The notes under the pieces are model-generated. The model searched no databases. It had not been told where the DNA came from and saw only the letters and a program-made list of their open reading frames with translations. DNA of 64,000 nt, taken from Saprospiraceae bacterium (GTDB taxonomy: Bacteria; Bacteroidota; Bacteroidia; Chitinophagales; Saprospiraceae). The stretch spans positions 95,898 through 159,897 of the forward strand of contig JAHDHL010000007.1 in the NCBI GenBank assembly GCA_020631355.1, read 5' to 3'. This document shows, in pieces, positions 1-7,786 of this stretch. How positions within the stretch are numbered: position 1 is the stretch's first letter; every line of letters begins with the position of its first letter. Both the position numbers and the translations under genes were made by a program.

Positions 1-489
1 TCAACAGGAAAACCAACGCACATCAATATCAGCATTGACGCTCAAATCATTTTCAATCTATTGTTGGAACGGGAAGATATCAAGTCGTATCCCATCATTA
101 ATTATGGTGCATCCCTAGGTTCTCAGATCGCAACGAATATGGCCCGTTACAATAAGTATCAAGTGGATGCACTCGTCATAGATGGAGGAATGACTTCCTT
201 TACCGACATTGCGATGCATTATGCACCAGAGGGACAAAGAGGGGTGATTAGGAAATTCGTTACTTCGCCTTATTCATCCAAGGAGGATATTACCATGTTG
301 GGAGATATGCCTACACTCATCATACATAGCGAGGAGGACAGTGCCGTTCCGATGTCGATGGCCAAGGAACATCTGGATAAGGCTTCGGGTAAAGTATCAT
401 TCTTCGAATTTGAGGGAGAACATCTGATGGGAACCATCCTAGCCACAAATGGAATCCTTTCTGAATTGGAGGAGTTGCTGAAGTCCTGA
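1..489 (+). CDS. alpha/beta hydrolase, C-terminal part
   Basis: The reading frame is open from base 1, so the gene begins upstream of the window and only its last ~162 residues are seen. The nucleophile elbow is GASLG, with its Ser codon at 112, fitting the GxSxG motif. A strand ending in HSEEDSAVP gives a likely acid residue near 340, and the GEHLMG motif (His codon at 421) completes a plausible Ser-Asp-His triad. This is the usual order of an alpha/beta-hydrolase fold. The substrate cannot be told. The N-terminus, and hence any signal peptide or lipobox, is missing. Confidence 0.8.
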   Translation, partial: STGKPTHINISIDAQIIFNLLLEREDIKSYPIINYGASLGSQIATNMARYNKYQVDALVIDGGMTSFTDIAMHYAPEGQRGVIRKFVTSPYSSKEDITMLGDMPTLIIHSEEDSAVPMSMAKEHLDKASGKVSFFEFEGEHLMGTILATNGILSELEELLKS

Positions 490-567
490 TATCAGGGAAT
501 TGGCATGACAGAATAGAATTTGTTATGCCAATTCCTTTTCCTATTTTGGTATCCAAATGCATGCCTT

Positions 568-936
568 ATGAAAATGAATCTAAAATCCCAATTGGATACG
601 GTCAATGATTATTTCTCTCCCAAGGTAATTGGGGAAGTCAATGATGTCTATGTAAAAGTAGCCAAAATCAAGGGGGATGAGATTCCTTGGCACAATCATA
701 AGAATGAGGACGAGCTATTCTATATCATCGAAGGAAGTCTTTTCTTTGAAGTCGAGGGGCAAGAGGGTTTTATGATGCACAAGGGTGATTTATTCATTGT
801 AAAAAAGGGCATCAACCACAAGGTTTCTTCCAAGGAAGAATGTAAGATTATGCTCATAGAAAATAAGACTACCGCACACACAGGGGATATCCAAACGGCA
901 ATTACCAGAAGTATTGACGAACAATTGGGACAGTAA
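568..936 (+). CDS. small cupin-domain protein
   Basis: A 122-residue single-domain cupin. The first cupin motif is visible as PWHNHKNEDELFYIIEG, with the HxH, Glu and closing Gly of the metal site. The second is HKGDLFIVKKGINHKV with its His. These form the beta-barrel and probably hold one metal ion. The ATG at 568 (MKMNLKSQ) is preferred over the ATG at 520, because the extra 16 residues are hydrophobic, unlike the family, and lie close to the previous stop. Such stand-alone cupins may be enzymes or small-molecule binders; the ligand is not evident. It is convergent with the VOC gene. Confidence 0.8.
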   Translation: MKMNLKSQLDTVNDYFSPKVIGEVNDVYVKVAKIKGDEIPWHNHKNEDELFYIIEGSLFFEVEGQEGFMMHKGDLFIVKKGINHKVSSKEECKIMLIENKTTAHTGDIQTAITRSIDEQLGQ

Positions 937-941
937 AATGA

Positions 942-1352
942 CTAGAGGAATACCTCAGCATCATTGGTGAATGCCTTGAATTCTATCGGATTTCCACTGG
1001 GATCCAGGAAAAACATCGTCCACTGCTCCCCTACCTGACCTTGGTAACGAATGTAGGGCCTCACGATAAAATCAATCTTATGTGCTTCTAATTTAGCTTG
1101 TACAGTCTTGAATGCAGCTTGGGAAAGTAAACATCCGAAATGTGGCATAGGAACCTTGATTCCATCCACCAATCCGCAATAATCCGCCTTGGGAATATCA
1201 CTGGAAACATGTGCGGATAACTGATGACCAAAAAAATTGAAATCTATCCACGTATCAGTTGAACGTCCTTCCTCGCAACCTAGGACTCCCATATAGAAAT
1301 CACGAGTTGAAGCAATATCCATTACCTTGAAAGCATAATGAAAACGGGTCAT
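942..1352 (-). CDS. VOC (glyoxalase/dioxygenase-like) family protein
   Basis: About 136 residues beginning MTRFHYAFKVMDIASTR, a typical first strand of the vicinal-oxygen-chelate fold. It continues with STDTWIDFNFFGHQLSAH and ends FLDPSGNPIEFKAF, which carries the expected Glu ligand. It is probably a metal-dependent lyase, dioxygenase or resistance-type protein; the substrate is unknown. It lies directly behind pgk. The ATG at 1352 follows the pgk stop by one base, and an ATG at 1361 overlapping pgk by 8 bases is also possible. An even longer reading from 1445 would run through pgk and is unlikely. Tight spacing suggests translation coupled to pgk. Confidence 0.8.
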   Translation of the reverse strand: MTRFHYAFKVMDIASTRDFYMGVLGCEEGRSTDTWIDFNFFGHQLSAHVSSDIPKADYCGLVDGIKVPMPHFGCLLSQAAFKTVQAKLEAHKIDFIVRPYIRYQGQVGEQWTMFFLDPSGNPIEFKAFTNDAEVFL

Positions 1353-1353
1353 A

Positions 1354-2571
1354 TCAGGCATTAATCGTTTTTCCCATTGCCTTGACTCCAGGCAATTCCT
1401 TTCCCTCCAGTAATTCCAACATGGCTCCACCTCCTGTGGATACATAACTGACTTCCTTGGATAATCCCATTTGGTTGACCGCAGCTACGGAATCTCCTCC
1501 TCCAATAAGGGAAAATCCACCATTCTTGGTCGCATCAGCAACTGCCTGGGCTACGAGCTTCGTTCCATTCGCAAATTTGGACATTTCGAATACACCCATC
1601 GGGCCATTCCAAAGAATGGTCTTCGCATTATTGATGGCCTGACTGAATTCATTCTGGGCATAGACCCCAATATCCAATCCCATCCAACCATCAGGAATCA
1701 AATCAGAGGGTGCCACCTTGAACTGGGCATCATTGGAAAAGGCATCAGCCACAACAGAATCGGAGGGCAATAATAACTCCACTCCCTTATCCTTGGCTTT
1801 CTGAACCAATTCATTGGCCAGCGCCATTCTATCTTCCTCACATAGTGAATTACCGATCTGACCTCCTCTGGCTTTCATGAATGTATATGCCATTCCTCCT
1901 CCGATGATGAGGGTGTCCACCTGGTCAATCAAACGATCCAATAATAGCATCTTGTCTGAAACCTTGGCACCTCCTACAATCGCTACGAATGGACGTTCGG
2001 GATTATTGGTTACCCTAGCGGCATTCCTCAACTCATTTTCCAAGAGTAGTCCGAAACATTTGTGGTCCGCATCAAAGAATTCTGCTACGGTTGTGGTAGA
2101 AGCGTGTGCCCTATGTGCTGTCCCGAAGGCATCGTTCACATAGACATCGGCCAGTGAAGCCAATTGTGATGCAAATTCCTTATCACCTTTCTTTTCCTCC
2201 TTTTGGAAACGGGTGTTCTCCAGCAACATAACTTGGCCTCGCTTGAGATTAGCGGCCATTTCAGTCGCTTTCTCCCCTACGGTCTCCTCACAAAACCTAA
2301 CTTCCACTCCCAATATTTCTACCAATTTTCCTACGATATTCTTCAGTGTGAAGCGCTCGACGTCGATACTGCCATCTTCCTTGAGTGCTTTCTGAGGTCG
2401 TCCCAAATGGGACATCAATATGATGGCTCCGCCTCCTTCCAGGATGCCCTCCAAAGTGGGCATTGCTCTCCTGATACGGGTATCATCCGTTACCTCAAAT
2501 GTTTGTTTATCCAATGGTACATTAAAATCAACACGTACCAGAACTTTCTTATCTGAAAAATTAATATTCAT
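1354..2571 (-). CDS. pgk: phosphoglycerate kinase
   Basis: A 405-residue protein of normal family length. It converts 1,3-bisphosphoglycerate plus ADP to 3-phosphoglycerate plus ATP in glycolysis. The N-terminal domain starts KKVLVRVDFNVPL and has the substrate-binding MSHLGRP and LLENTRF motifs. The linker region reads PFVAIVGGAKVSDK. The C-terminal nucleotide domain holds WNGPMGVFE and the glycine-rich SLIGGGDSVAA. All expected segments are present, so it should be active. It is downstream of gap in the same direction, but a strong terminator-like hairpin lies between them. The VOC gene follows at once. Confidence 0.97.
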   Translation of the reverse strand: MNINFSDKKVLVRVDFNVPLDKQTFEVTDDTRIRRAMPTLEGILEGGGAIILMSHLGRPQKALKEDGSIDVERFTLKNIVGKLVEILGVEVRFCEETVGEKATEMAANLKRGQVMLLENTRFQKEEKKGDKEFASQLASLADVYVNDAFGTAHRAHASTTTVAEFFDADHKCFGLLLENELRNAARVTNNPERPFVAIVGGAKVSDKMLLLDRLIDQVDTLIIGGGMAYTFMKARGGQIGNSLCEEDRMALANELVQKAKDKGVELLLPSDSVVADAFSNDAQFKVAPSDLIPDGWMGLDIGVYAQNEFSQAINNAKTILWNGPMGVFEMSKFANGTKLVAQAVADATKNGGFSLIGGGDSVAAVNQMGLSKEVSYVSTGGGAMLELLEGKELPGVKAMGKTINA

Positions 2572-2676
2572 AGGTCTAAATATTGTAGGTGGCTTTCTTA
2601 TCGCAAAAATAAAAAAGAAAGACAGATTTAGAAAAATTGGAATAGGAAGTCATATTAATTCCAATATCCTGACTCA

Positions 2677-2712
2677 GAAAATACAAAAGGGATTGCCCAT
2701 AAGGACAATCCC
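2677..2712 (-). terminator. terminator or attenuator between gap and pgk
   Basis: On the minus strand, downstream of gap, a 10-pair stem (2689-2698 with 2703-2712) with a TTAT loop is followed by a T-rich run (TTTTGTATTTT). This fits an intrinsic terminator for gap. Because pgk lies further on in the same direction, it may give partial read-through or separate the two transcripts. Confidence 0.75.
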
Positions 2713-2739
2713 ACACTTTATCATGAATTATAGATTAAC

Positions 2740-3729
2740 CTAGACTCTAGCGGCTAAATCAGCCAATCTGGCCGAATATCCCGCTTCATTATCATACCAT
2801 GATACAATCTTGACCAATTTCCCTGATACTTGGGTCAATTGGGAATCATATATGGATGAGTGCTTATTCCCAATGATATCAGATGATACCAATGGTGCTT
2901 CAGCATATTCCAACACACCTTTCATAGGGCCCTCGCTCGCAGCTTTGAATGCTGCATTGATGGACGCTACAGTTACATCCTTATCCACTACTGCAGTCAG
3001 TTCTATCAAGGAACCTGTTACTGTTGGTACACGGACAGCCATTGCGAATAACTTTCCTTTGGATCCTGGCAACACCTTACCCAATGCAGATGCAGCTCCA
3101 GTGGTCGTAGGAACGATATTGATGGCAGCGGCCCTTGCTCTCCTCAAATCACTATGGGGAGCATCCTGAATCCGCTGGTCTGATGTATATGAGTGAATTG
3201 TTGTTACATTGCCTTGTACCAATCCCCAATTGTCCTCGACAACCTTGATGACAGGTGCCAAACAATTCGTAGTACAGGATGCATTGGAGAAATAATCCTT
3301 TTGATGTGTAATCAATTCATCATTCACACCCAAAACAATCGTTTCGAATCCATCACCTTTTGCCGGTGCGGAAAGAATGACATTATCCGCTCCTGCTTTT
3401 TTATGCAAACCTGCCTTTTCCTTGGTTCTGAAAACACCAGTACATTCCAAAACTGTGTTTACACCCAAATCCTTCCAAGGTAGGTCAGCGGGATTCCTTT
3501 CAGCATAGGCTTTCATGGTGTGTCCGTTGACTGTGATGGAATCTTCCGTATAGCTCACTTCCCCGGGATAGATACCCTGAGCAGAGTCATATTTGAACAA
3601 ATGGGCTAAGGTCTTATTATCGGTTAGGTCATTGATGGCAACTACCTCAACTTCCGGATTATCCAGTAAGTTCCTGAGTGTCAGTCGGCCAATTCTTCCA
3701 AAGCCATTGATGGCGATTTTTCTAGGCAT
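2740..3729 (-). CDS. gap: glyceraldehyde-3-phosphate dehydrogenase, type I
   Basis: A 329-residue protein of the expected size. It oxidises glyceraldehyde 3-phosphate with phosphate and NAD to 1,3-bisphosphoglycerate, feeding pgk next door. The N-terminus has the Rossmann motif INGFGRIGR. The catalytic centre is SNASCTTNCLAP with the active-site Cys. Substrate-binding HSYTSDQ, PTTTGAA and the C-terminal SWYDNEAGYSARL are all intact. An ATG start at 3729 gives the exact family N-terminus. No coding overlap with the divergent Nudix gene. Confidence 0.97.
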   Translation of the reverse strand: MPRKIAINGFGRIGRLTLRNLLDNPEVEVVAINDLTDNKTLAHLFKYDSAQGIYPGEVSYTEDSITVNGHTMKAYAERNPADLPWKDLGVNTVLECTGVFRTKEKAGLHKKAGADNVILSAPAKGDGFETIVLGVNDELITHQKDYFSNASCTTNCLAPVIKVVEDNWGLVQGNVTTIHSYTSDQRIQDAPHSDLRRARAAAINIVPTTTGAASALGKVLPGSKGKLFAMAVRVPTVTGSLIELTAVVDKDVTVASINAAFKAASEGPMKGVLEYAEAPLVSSDIIGNKHSSIYDSQLTQVSGKLVKIVSWYDNEAGYSARLADLAARV

Positions 3730-3882
3730 TGTATACTTGGTTTAATTAATAAGGTAATCTCATTACTTAGTGTAAAAATAACAATAATTAAAATGAATAA
3801 CAAGACTTCGGTTCGTTTTGTTTTAAAACATAGCCGGATTTTTAGGAAAAGGCTAAATTAGCAGCAGACAAAACCCAAGAAT

Positions 3883-4461
3883 ATGGACCAAGGAAAACTC
3901 ATTAGTTTGCTCGAATCACTGCTGGCATCCGCACAAACCGGACGAAATTATGCCAGGGATTATCACAATCAACAACGATATGACGATATTCTGGAAAAGA
4001 TAAAAGGACTGTATGAATTGATTCCCCAATTCCAATCCTCCTATATCCCAAAAATGGATCAGACCGGGTACATTACCCCAAAGGTGGGTGTGAATGCCAT
4101 TATCAGGAATGAGAAAGGACAATTCCTACTTGAAAAGAGAAAGGATGACCATTCATGGTGTATCATCGGAGGATGGTGTGAGCCACAACTATCGCCAGAA
4201 CAGAATATCATCAAGGAAGTAAGGGAAGAAACGGGGCTAGAAGTAAGTCAAATGGAAATGGTCCATATTTTTTCCAGAACTGCCAATGACCTTTATCCCT
4301 ATAGTTCTTACCATATCGTATATGCCTGCGAGGTAGAAAAGGGGGACATCCAAATTTCAGAAGAAAGTGACGATGTGGCTTTCTGGGATTTTGATGAGGT
4401 TTCCCCTTGGCACTATGACCACAAGGAATGGATAGCCCATTATTTGAAAAATAAGGAATAG
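3883..4461 (+). CDS. Nudix hydrolase with N-terminal helical domain
   Basis: A 192-residue protein. Residues ~1-60 are helical and resemble the N-terminal domain found in YjhB-type ADP-ribose pyrophosphatases. From ~65 a Nudix domain begins VGVNAIIRNEKGQFLLEKR, and the Nudix box reads GGWCEPQLSPEQ then REETGL. It keeps the catalytic Glu cluster REEtG, although the Gly-Glu pair usual after the first Glu is replaced by Gln-Leu. It likely hydrolyses a nucleoside diphosphate linked to a sugar or similar group. It is divergent from gap, with ~150 bases between them for both promoters. Confidence 0.85.
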   Translation: MDQGKLISLLESLLASAQTGRNYARDYHNQQRYDDILEKIKGLYELIPQFQSSYIPKMDQTGYITPKVGVNAIIRNEKGQFLLEKRKDDHSWCIIGGWCEPQLSPEQNIIKEVREETGLEVSQMEMVHIFSRTANDLYPYSSYHIVYACEVEKGDIQISEESDDVAFWDFDEVSPWHYDHKEWIAHYLKNKE

Positions 4462-4485
4462 TATCATTCCGACAATGGGATTTTA

Positions 4486-4519
4486 TTGTATTTTAGGGGC
4501 TGTTCAAATTATATATTTG
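4486..4519 (+). promoter_or_regulatory. Bacteroidota-type promoter for the 4611 gene
   Basis: TTG at 4486-4488 and TATATTTG at 4512-4519, separated by 23 bases, match the -33/-7 pattern (TTG and TAnnTTTG). The ATG at 4611 lies ~92 bases downstream, leaving a leader of ~85 bases. Confidence 0.5.
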
Positions 4520-4610
4520 AAACATTGATGTAATGGACCCAAGGGAGGGGGATACATGCATTCATACTATTATCATCCATAACAACTTATTCTTCGATTT
4601 ACAACATATT

Positions 4611-5558
4611 ATGAGCACCACCGAGCAAACTTCTGGCATCAAGGCAGAGCGTATTGATTCACTTTTGGATTCCATCCTGGTCATACTGAACCAAGAAGCA
4701 GAACAGGAGGAACAAGAGCATGAAACCTGCGAGCATCATTCCAATAATAAGGCTTCATATCTTTCTATCTCCATCATTGATCATGCCCATGATATACCAA
4801 AAAATGAAATAGAGCTACTCAAGGAAACAGCCCTAATACGAGAGGAAGCCTTAACATTACTTCGCCAAAATCAAATAGCGGATGGCACGGCACTCCTTGC
4901 CAAATCCAATCATATCCAATCCAACCATCATCTGAATCATGAAGCAAAATTGCTTTTCGAAACATTCCAAGCAGCTGCGGATAGTTTTCTTAGCTTGAAA
5001 AAAGGAGCGTACAAGGAGTCCATGAGACTAATGGAAAACGCACTGAAAACGCATCAGGAGTTGTATCTGGAATATCAGTATCCGATTCAGGTGAGGCGCA
5101 TCCATCTGGCTAGGAACTGTACCAGAATCATGAGTATGGAAAGACGGTACGAAGCTGCCTTTGAGTATTCAACGCAACTGATACTTCATACTTTATCAGC
5201 AGCATATGAGTGGCCGATGTCGGTTTGCCGACTCAAAATAACGGATAGTATCTCCGCATCATCCCAATTGTTTGTCATTAACCAATTATTGAATGAAATC
5301 GTATTCATCCTGGAACAACATCCCTCGCCTGCAATCCTACTGCGATTCAGGACTTTCATCCAATGCCTTAATCAAATCGGTACGTCGGAATCCCAATTGG
5401 TACTCGATTGGGCCAGTGCATACCAAGCACATAAAGAGAATGATGATATTCGGTTTCTAGAACATACGACGTCATTCCTCAAACATCATCAGAATAGATT
5501 ACCTGTCGTGTATCCTTTCATCGTCAATACGCTAATAGAGCAATATTTCGAGGCTTGA
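4611..5558 (+). CDS. uncharacterised helical protein
   Basis: 315 residues, not recognised. The sequence is almost entirely predicted helix, with amphipathic stretches such as REEALTLLRQNQIADGTALLA, which suggests a TPR-like or alpha-solenoid scaffold, but no repeat consensus is clear. A His/Glu-rich segment near residues 35-50 (EQEEQEHETCEHHSN) could bind metal. The ATG at 4611 is preferred over 4533 because the latter adds 26 residues of non-protein-like sequence and would leave less leader after the promoter. There is no signal peptide. It is followed 50 bases later by a membrane protein, possibly co-transcribed. Confidence 0.6.
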   Translation: MSTTEQTSGIKAERIDSLLDSILVILNQEAEQEEQEHETCEHHSNNKASYLSISIIDHAHDIPKNEIELLKETALIREEALTLLRQNQIADGTALLAKSNHIQSNHHLNHEAKLLFETFQAAADSFLSLKKGAYKESMRLMENALKTHQELYLEYQYPIQVRRIHLARNCTRIMSMERRYEAAFEYSTQLILHTLSAAYEWPMSVCRLKITDSISASSQLFVINQLLNEIVFILEQHPSPAILLRFRTFIQCLNQIGTSESQLVLDWASAYQAHKENDDIRFLEHTTSFLKHHQNRLPVVYPFIVNTLIEQYFEA

Positions 5559-5608
5559 ACACAGGAAATACTACATACAGTATATATCAACTTCAAAATC
5601 ATATCAAA

Positions 5609-6253
5609 ATGAAACCAATACTTACCCTAATCATCATGTTCTGCATTAGCCTACAAAGCATAGGTGCTGTCGAAATCGATGGGATATTCCATATTGAGTT
5701 CCCAATGGAACACGATACCATGAAAATGGAAAGAGGCGGATATGACCTTGTCAATTATTTCGCCAATACCCTTGACGGCTCATTCATTTTCCAAGTTTCT
5801 GAGAAATCAGGTTACAACAAGAGTCTGGGACTAGGTTATCCATCAGATGTCCTGGAATATTACAAAAGTGTCGTAGAAGGTATGAGTACCAGTATGGAGA
5901 AAAACGGTTTCAAACTCGGTGCATCCTCCCCTATTGAAATGAATGGCATACAAGGATATCGCATCATCGTGAATGATCCCGAAATCGAAGAACAGATTGG
6001 AGAATCCTTGCTATTCACATTGAATGACAAATTGTATCAGGCTACATACCTGAGTCCATATGATTACAGTGAGAAAGCTAAGGAAACCTATCTGGAATCC
6101 TTGAGATTGACCGTTTCCGAAGATGATTACCAATACCTTTCCGAAAACAGTACGGCCTATGAAATGGGAGCCCTGGTAGGAAAGTTCATGGTATATGGTG
6201 TCATTCTTATCGGCATATTGATTTTGATTCTCGTTTCGAGAAGAAATCGGTAA
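5609..6253 (+). CDS. uncharacterised membrane-anchored exported protein
   Basis: 214 residues. The N-terminus MKPILTLIIMFCISLQSIGA is a signal peptide. The middle ~150 residues are a soluble alpha/beta domain, probably periplasmic. Residues ~188-210 (VYGVILIGILILILVS) form a single membrane helix followed by RRNR, so the protein is likely anchored with a very short cytoplasmic tail. The ATG at 5609 is chosen because it places the signal peptide at the start; the longer reading from 5555 overlaps the previous gene. Family not recognised. Confidence 0.65.
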   Translation: MKPILTLIIMFCISLQSIGAVEIDGIFHIEFPMEHDTMKMERGGYDLVNYFANTLDGSFIFQVSEKSGYNKSLGLGYPSDVLEYYKSVVEGMSTSMEKNGFKLGASSPIEMNGIQGYRIIVNDPEIEEQIGESLLFTLNDKLYQATYLSPYDYSEKAKETYLESLRLTVSEDDYQYLSENSTAYEMGALVGKFMVYGVILIGILILILVSRRNR

Positions 6254-6311
6254 TCTCCGGATACTCCTATGTATCCACATAAATATTATTTATCAAATAA
6301 AAATTTCAACC

Positions 6312-7136
6312 ATGGCACAAGAAAAAATTACCAGAAAGAGAAAGAAGAAAAAGAAATCAAGAGTCCTAGAATTATGCTATGTATCCAATGCCAGTATTGC
6401 GGAATATAGCATGGACACCAAGTATCCAATCATTTCAGCCAAGGACAAAAATGTAAAGGCAGATCCCGATTTCTTGGAAAAGGGCATTGACATCGGACTG
6501 ATGAAATTGCACATCAACAATGCACCTGAAAGAAGAAAACTACTGGGATTGGTACCCGATAGGGATTATGAGATTATCGTAAAGTTCTCACCGGTCATAC
6601 TTCATGGAACGGACCAGCGGGAAGTTATGAAAATCAATTATTGCAAATTCTTCAATATTGAAAAGAATGATTCAGGGGATGGATTCACCTACAAGAAGAT
6701 GTTTTCCAATCTAAGAATAAAGAATACACTCTCGTTTGATGTGCAACTTACGGAAATTGATAACAACATTGTCGACCCCCAACCCTTATCTAATCTTTTG
6801 AATGATACGGGTATAGGTACAGCACTGGACCTATCGCCTGTCAACCCTAAGCAGTATTTAGAATTGGCTTCCAATATCGTAGGTAAGATACAGGATGTAT
6901 TCGGTAAGGATAAGGAAGGAGATGATGGGCTTTGGAAAGATACATTGAATATAGAGCCTGCCCCGACCATTCCCGGAAGTTACAAACTGAGGGAGGGATT
7001 CTATATTATTCTGGAGAGTCAGGATATCAAGATTAATCATCTGATATACCATAACAATAAGGTTGTTCATAGTAAGACACTTCAGGAAATCGAAGCGAAT
7101 TACCTTGTATTCGGAGTGGGTAAGCGGAATCTATAA
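6312..7136 (+). CDS. uncharacterised cytoplasmic protein
   Basis: 274 residues with a strongly basic N-terminus (KITRKRKKKKKSRV) and no signal peptide or membrane helix. The rest is beta-rich with recurring hydrophobic/charged alternation (for example DYEIIVKFSPVILHG). No family is recognised. The Lys-rich N-terminus could bind nucleic acid or a membrane surface; this is inference only. The start is an ATG 58 bases after the preceding gene, consistent with the same transcript. Confidence 0.6.
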   Translation: MAQEKITRKRKKKKKSRVLELCYVSNASIAEYSMDTKYPIISAKDKNVKADPDFLEKGIDIGLMKLHINNAPERRKLLGLVPDRDYEIIVKFSPVILHGTDQREVMKINYCKFFNIEKNDSGDGFTYKKMFSNLRIKNTLSFDVQLTEIDNNIVDPQPLSNLLNDTGIGTALDLSPVNPKQYLELASNIVGKIQDVFGKDKEGDDGLWKDTLNIEPAPTIPGSYKLREGFYIILESQDIKINHLIYHNNKVVHSKTLQEIEANYLVFGVGKRNL

Positions 7137-7213
7137 AATCCAAAAGTCAATGCCAGCGGGAATGTCCAATCCCATTTCATCAGAGCATTAACAATCGATT
7201 TTATAGAATCCGC

Positions 7214-7221
7214 TATATTTG
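7214..7221 (+). promoter_or_regulatory. -7 promoter element upstream of the 7250 gene
   Basis: TATATTTG matches TAnnTTTG and lies 28 bases before the ATG at 7250. No clear TTG is seen at -33. Confidence 0.4.
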
Positions 7222-7249
7222 CGAATTTTATAATTACAAACATAATAAC

Positions 7250-7714
7250 ATGAATTCAACTAGAATCCTTACCGCTCTATTCACCCTTATGATGATTGGG
7301 TTTTCTGTTCAAGCTCAGATTGATGAGGATTATGTGGGCTATTGGGTACTAAAGGGTGGCGTAACGTCCAAGGACAAATGTGCCAAGGACCAGGTACTAG
7401 AACTCAAGGCAGACGGTACTGCCGTTTATTACTATGGTGCGAATGCCAAGAATTGCGAACCTGTCATCATGGAATATGACGAGTGGAGAATCGTAAAGAA
7501 AAAAGTCCTGATTGAGGAACCTACGCTCAAGGACATCGTTCTTGACAGAACCCATAGGACCATTGTCGGGCTGGATGTAGGAAACGGAATTGGTATCCGA
7601 GGTATCGTAAAGAAGAAAAATGGTCCAAGAATGACCATTATCGCTGAAGTACCTGAGGGAGATACGACCACAGAAAAGGAATTGACTTTCCTTAGGAGAA
7701 AGGAAAAGAAATAA
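7250..7714 (+). CDS. small secreted lipocalin-like protein
   Basis: 154 residues with a clear signal peptide ending at FSVQAQ. The mature part is a small beta-rich domain: GYWVLKGG, then VLELKADGTAVYYY, then EWRIVKKKVLIEE. The pattern of measuring-up strands (weight-of-residue, elevated 'ADGTA' turn) resembles the lipocalin-like/DUF family of small Bacteroidota exported proteins. No ligand or enzyme motif is visible. It is monocistronic, with its own -7 element and a strong terminator. Confidence 0.65.
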   Translation: MNSTRILTALFTLMMIGFSVQAQIDEDYVGYWVLKGGVTSKDKCAKDQVLELKADGTAVYYYGANAKNCEPVIMEYDEWRIVKKKVLIEEPTLKDIVLDRTHRTIVGLDVGNGIGIRGIVKKKNGPRMTIIAEVPEGDTTTEKELTFLRRKEKK

Positions 7715-7735
7715 TTATGGATTTCTCCCAATGAA

Positions 7736-7770
7736 AAAGGCCTTAGGTAATATACCTAAGGCCTTTCGTT
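7736..7770. terminator. bidirectional terminator
   Basis: A perfect 14-pair stem (7736-7749 with 7753-7766) and 3-base loop, with A-rich sequence on the left and T-rich on the right. It sits between convergent genes and can end transcription from both sides. Confidence 0.85.
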
Positions 7771-7786
7771 ATTCTGGGTCGTTCGA

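Noticed and set aside
942..1445. Longer VOC reading starting at 1445
   Set aside because: It would overlap pgk by ~90 bases and adds non-family residues; the ATG at 1352 or 1361 fits the family start.
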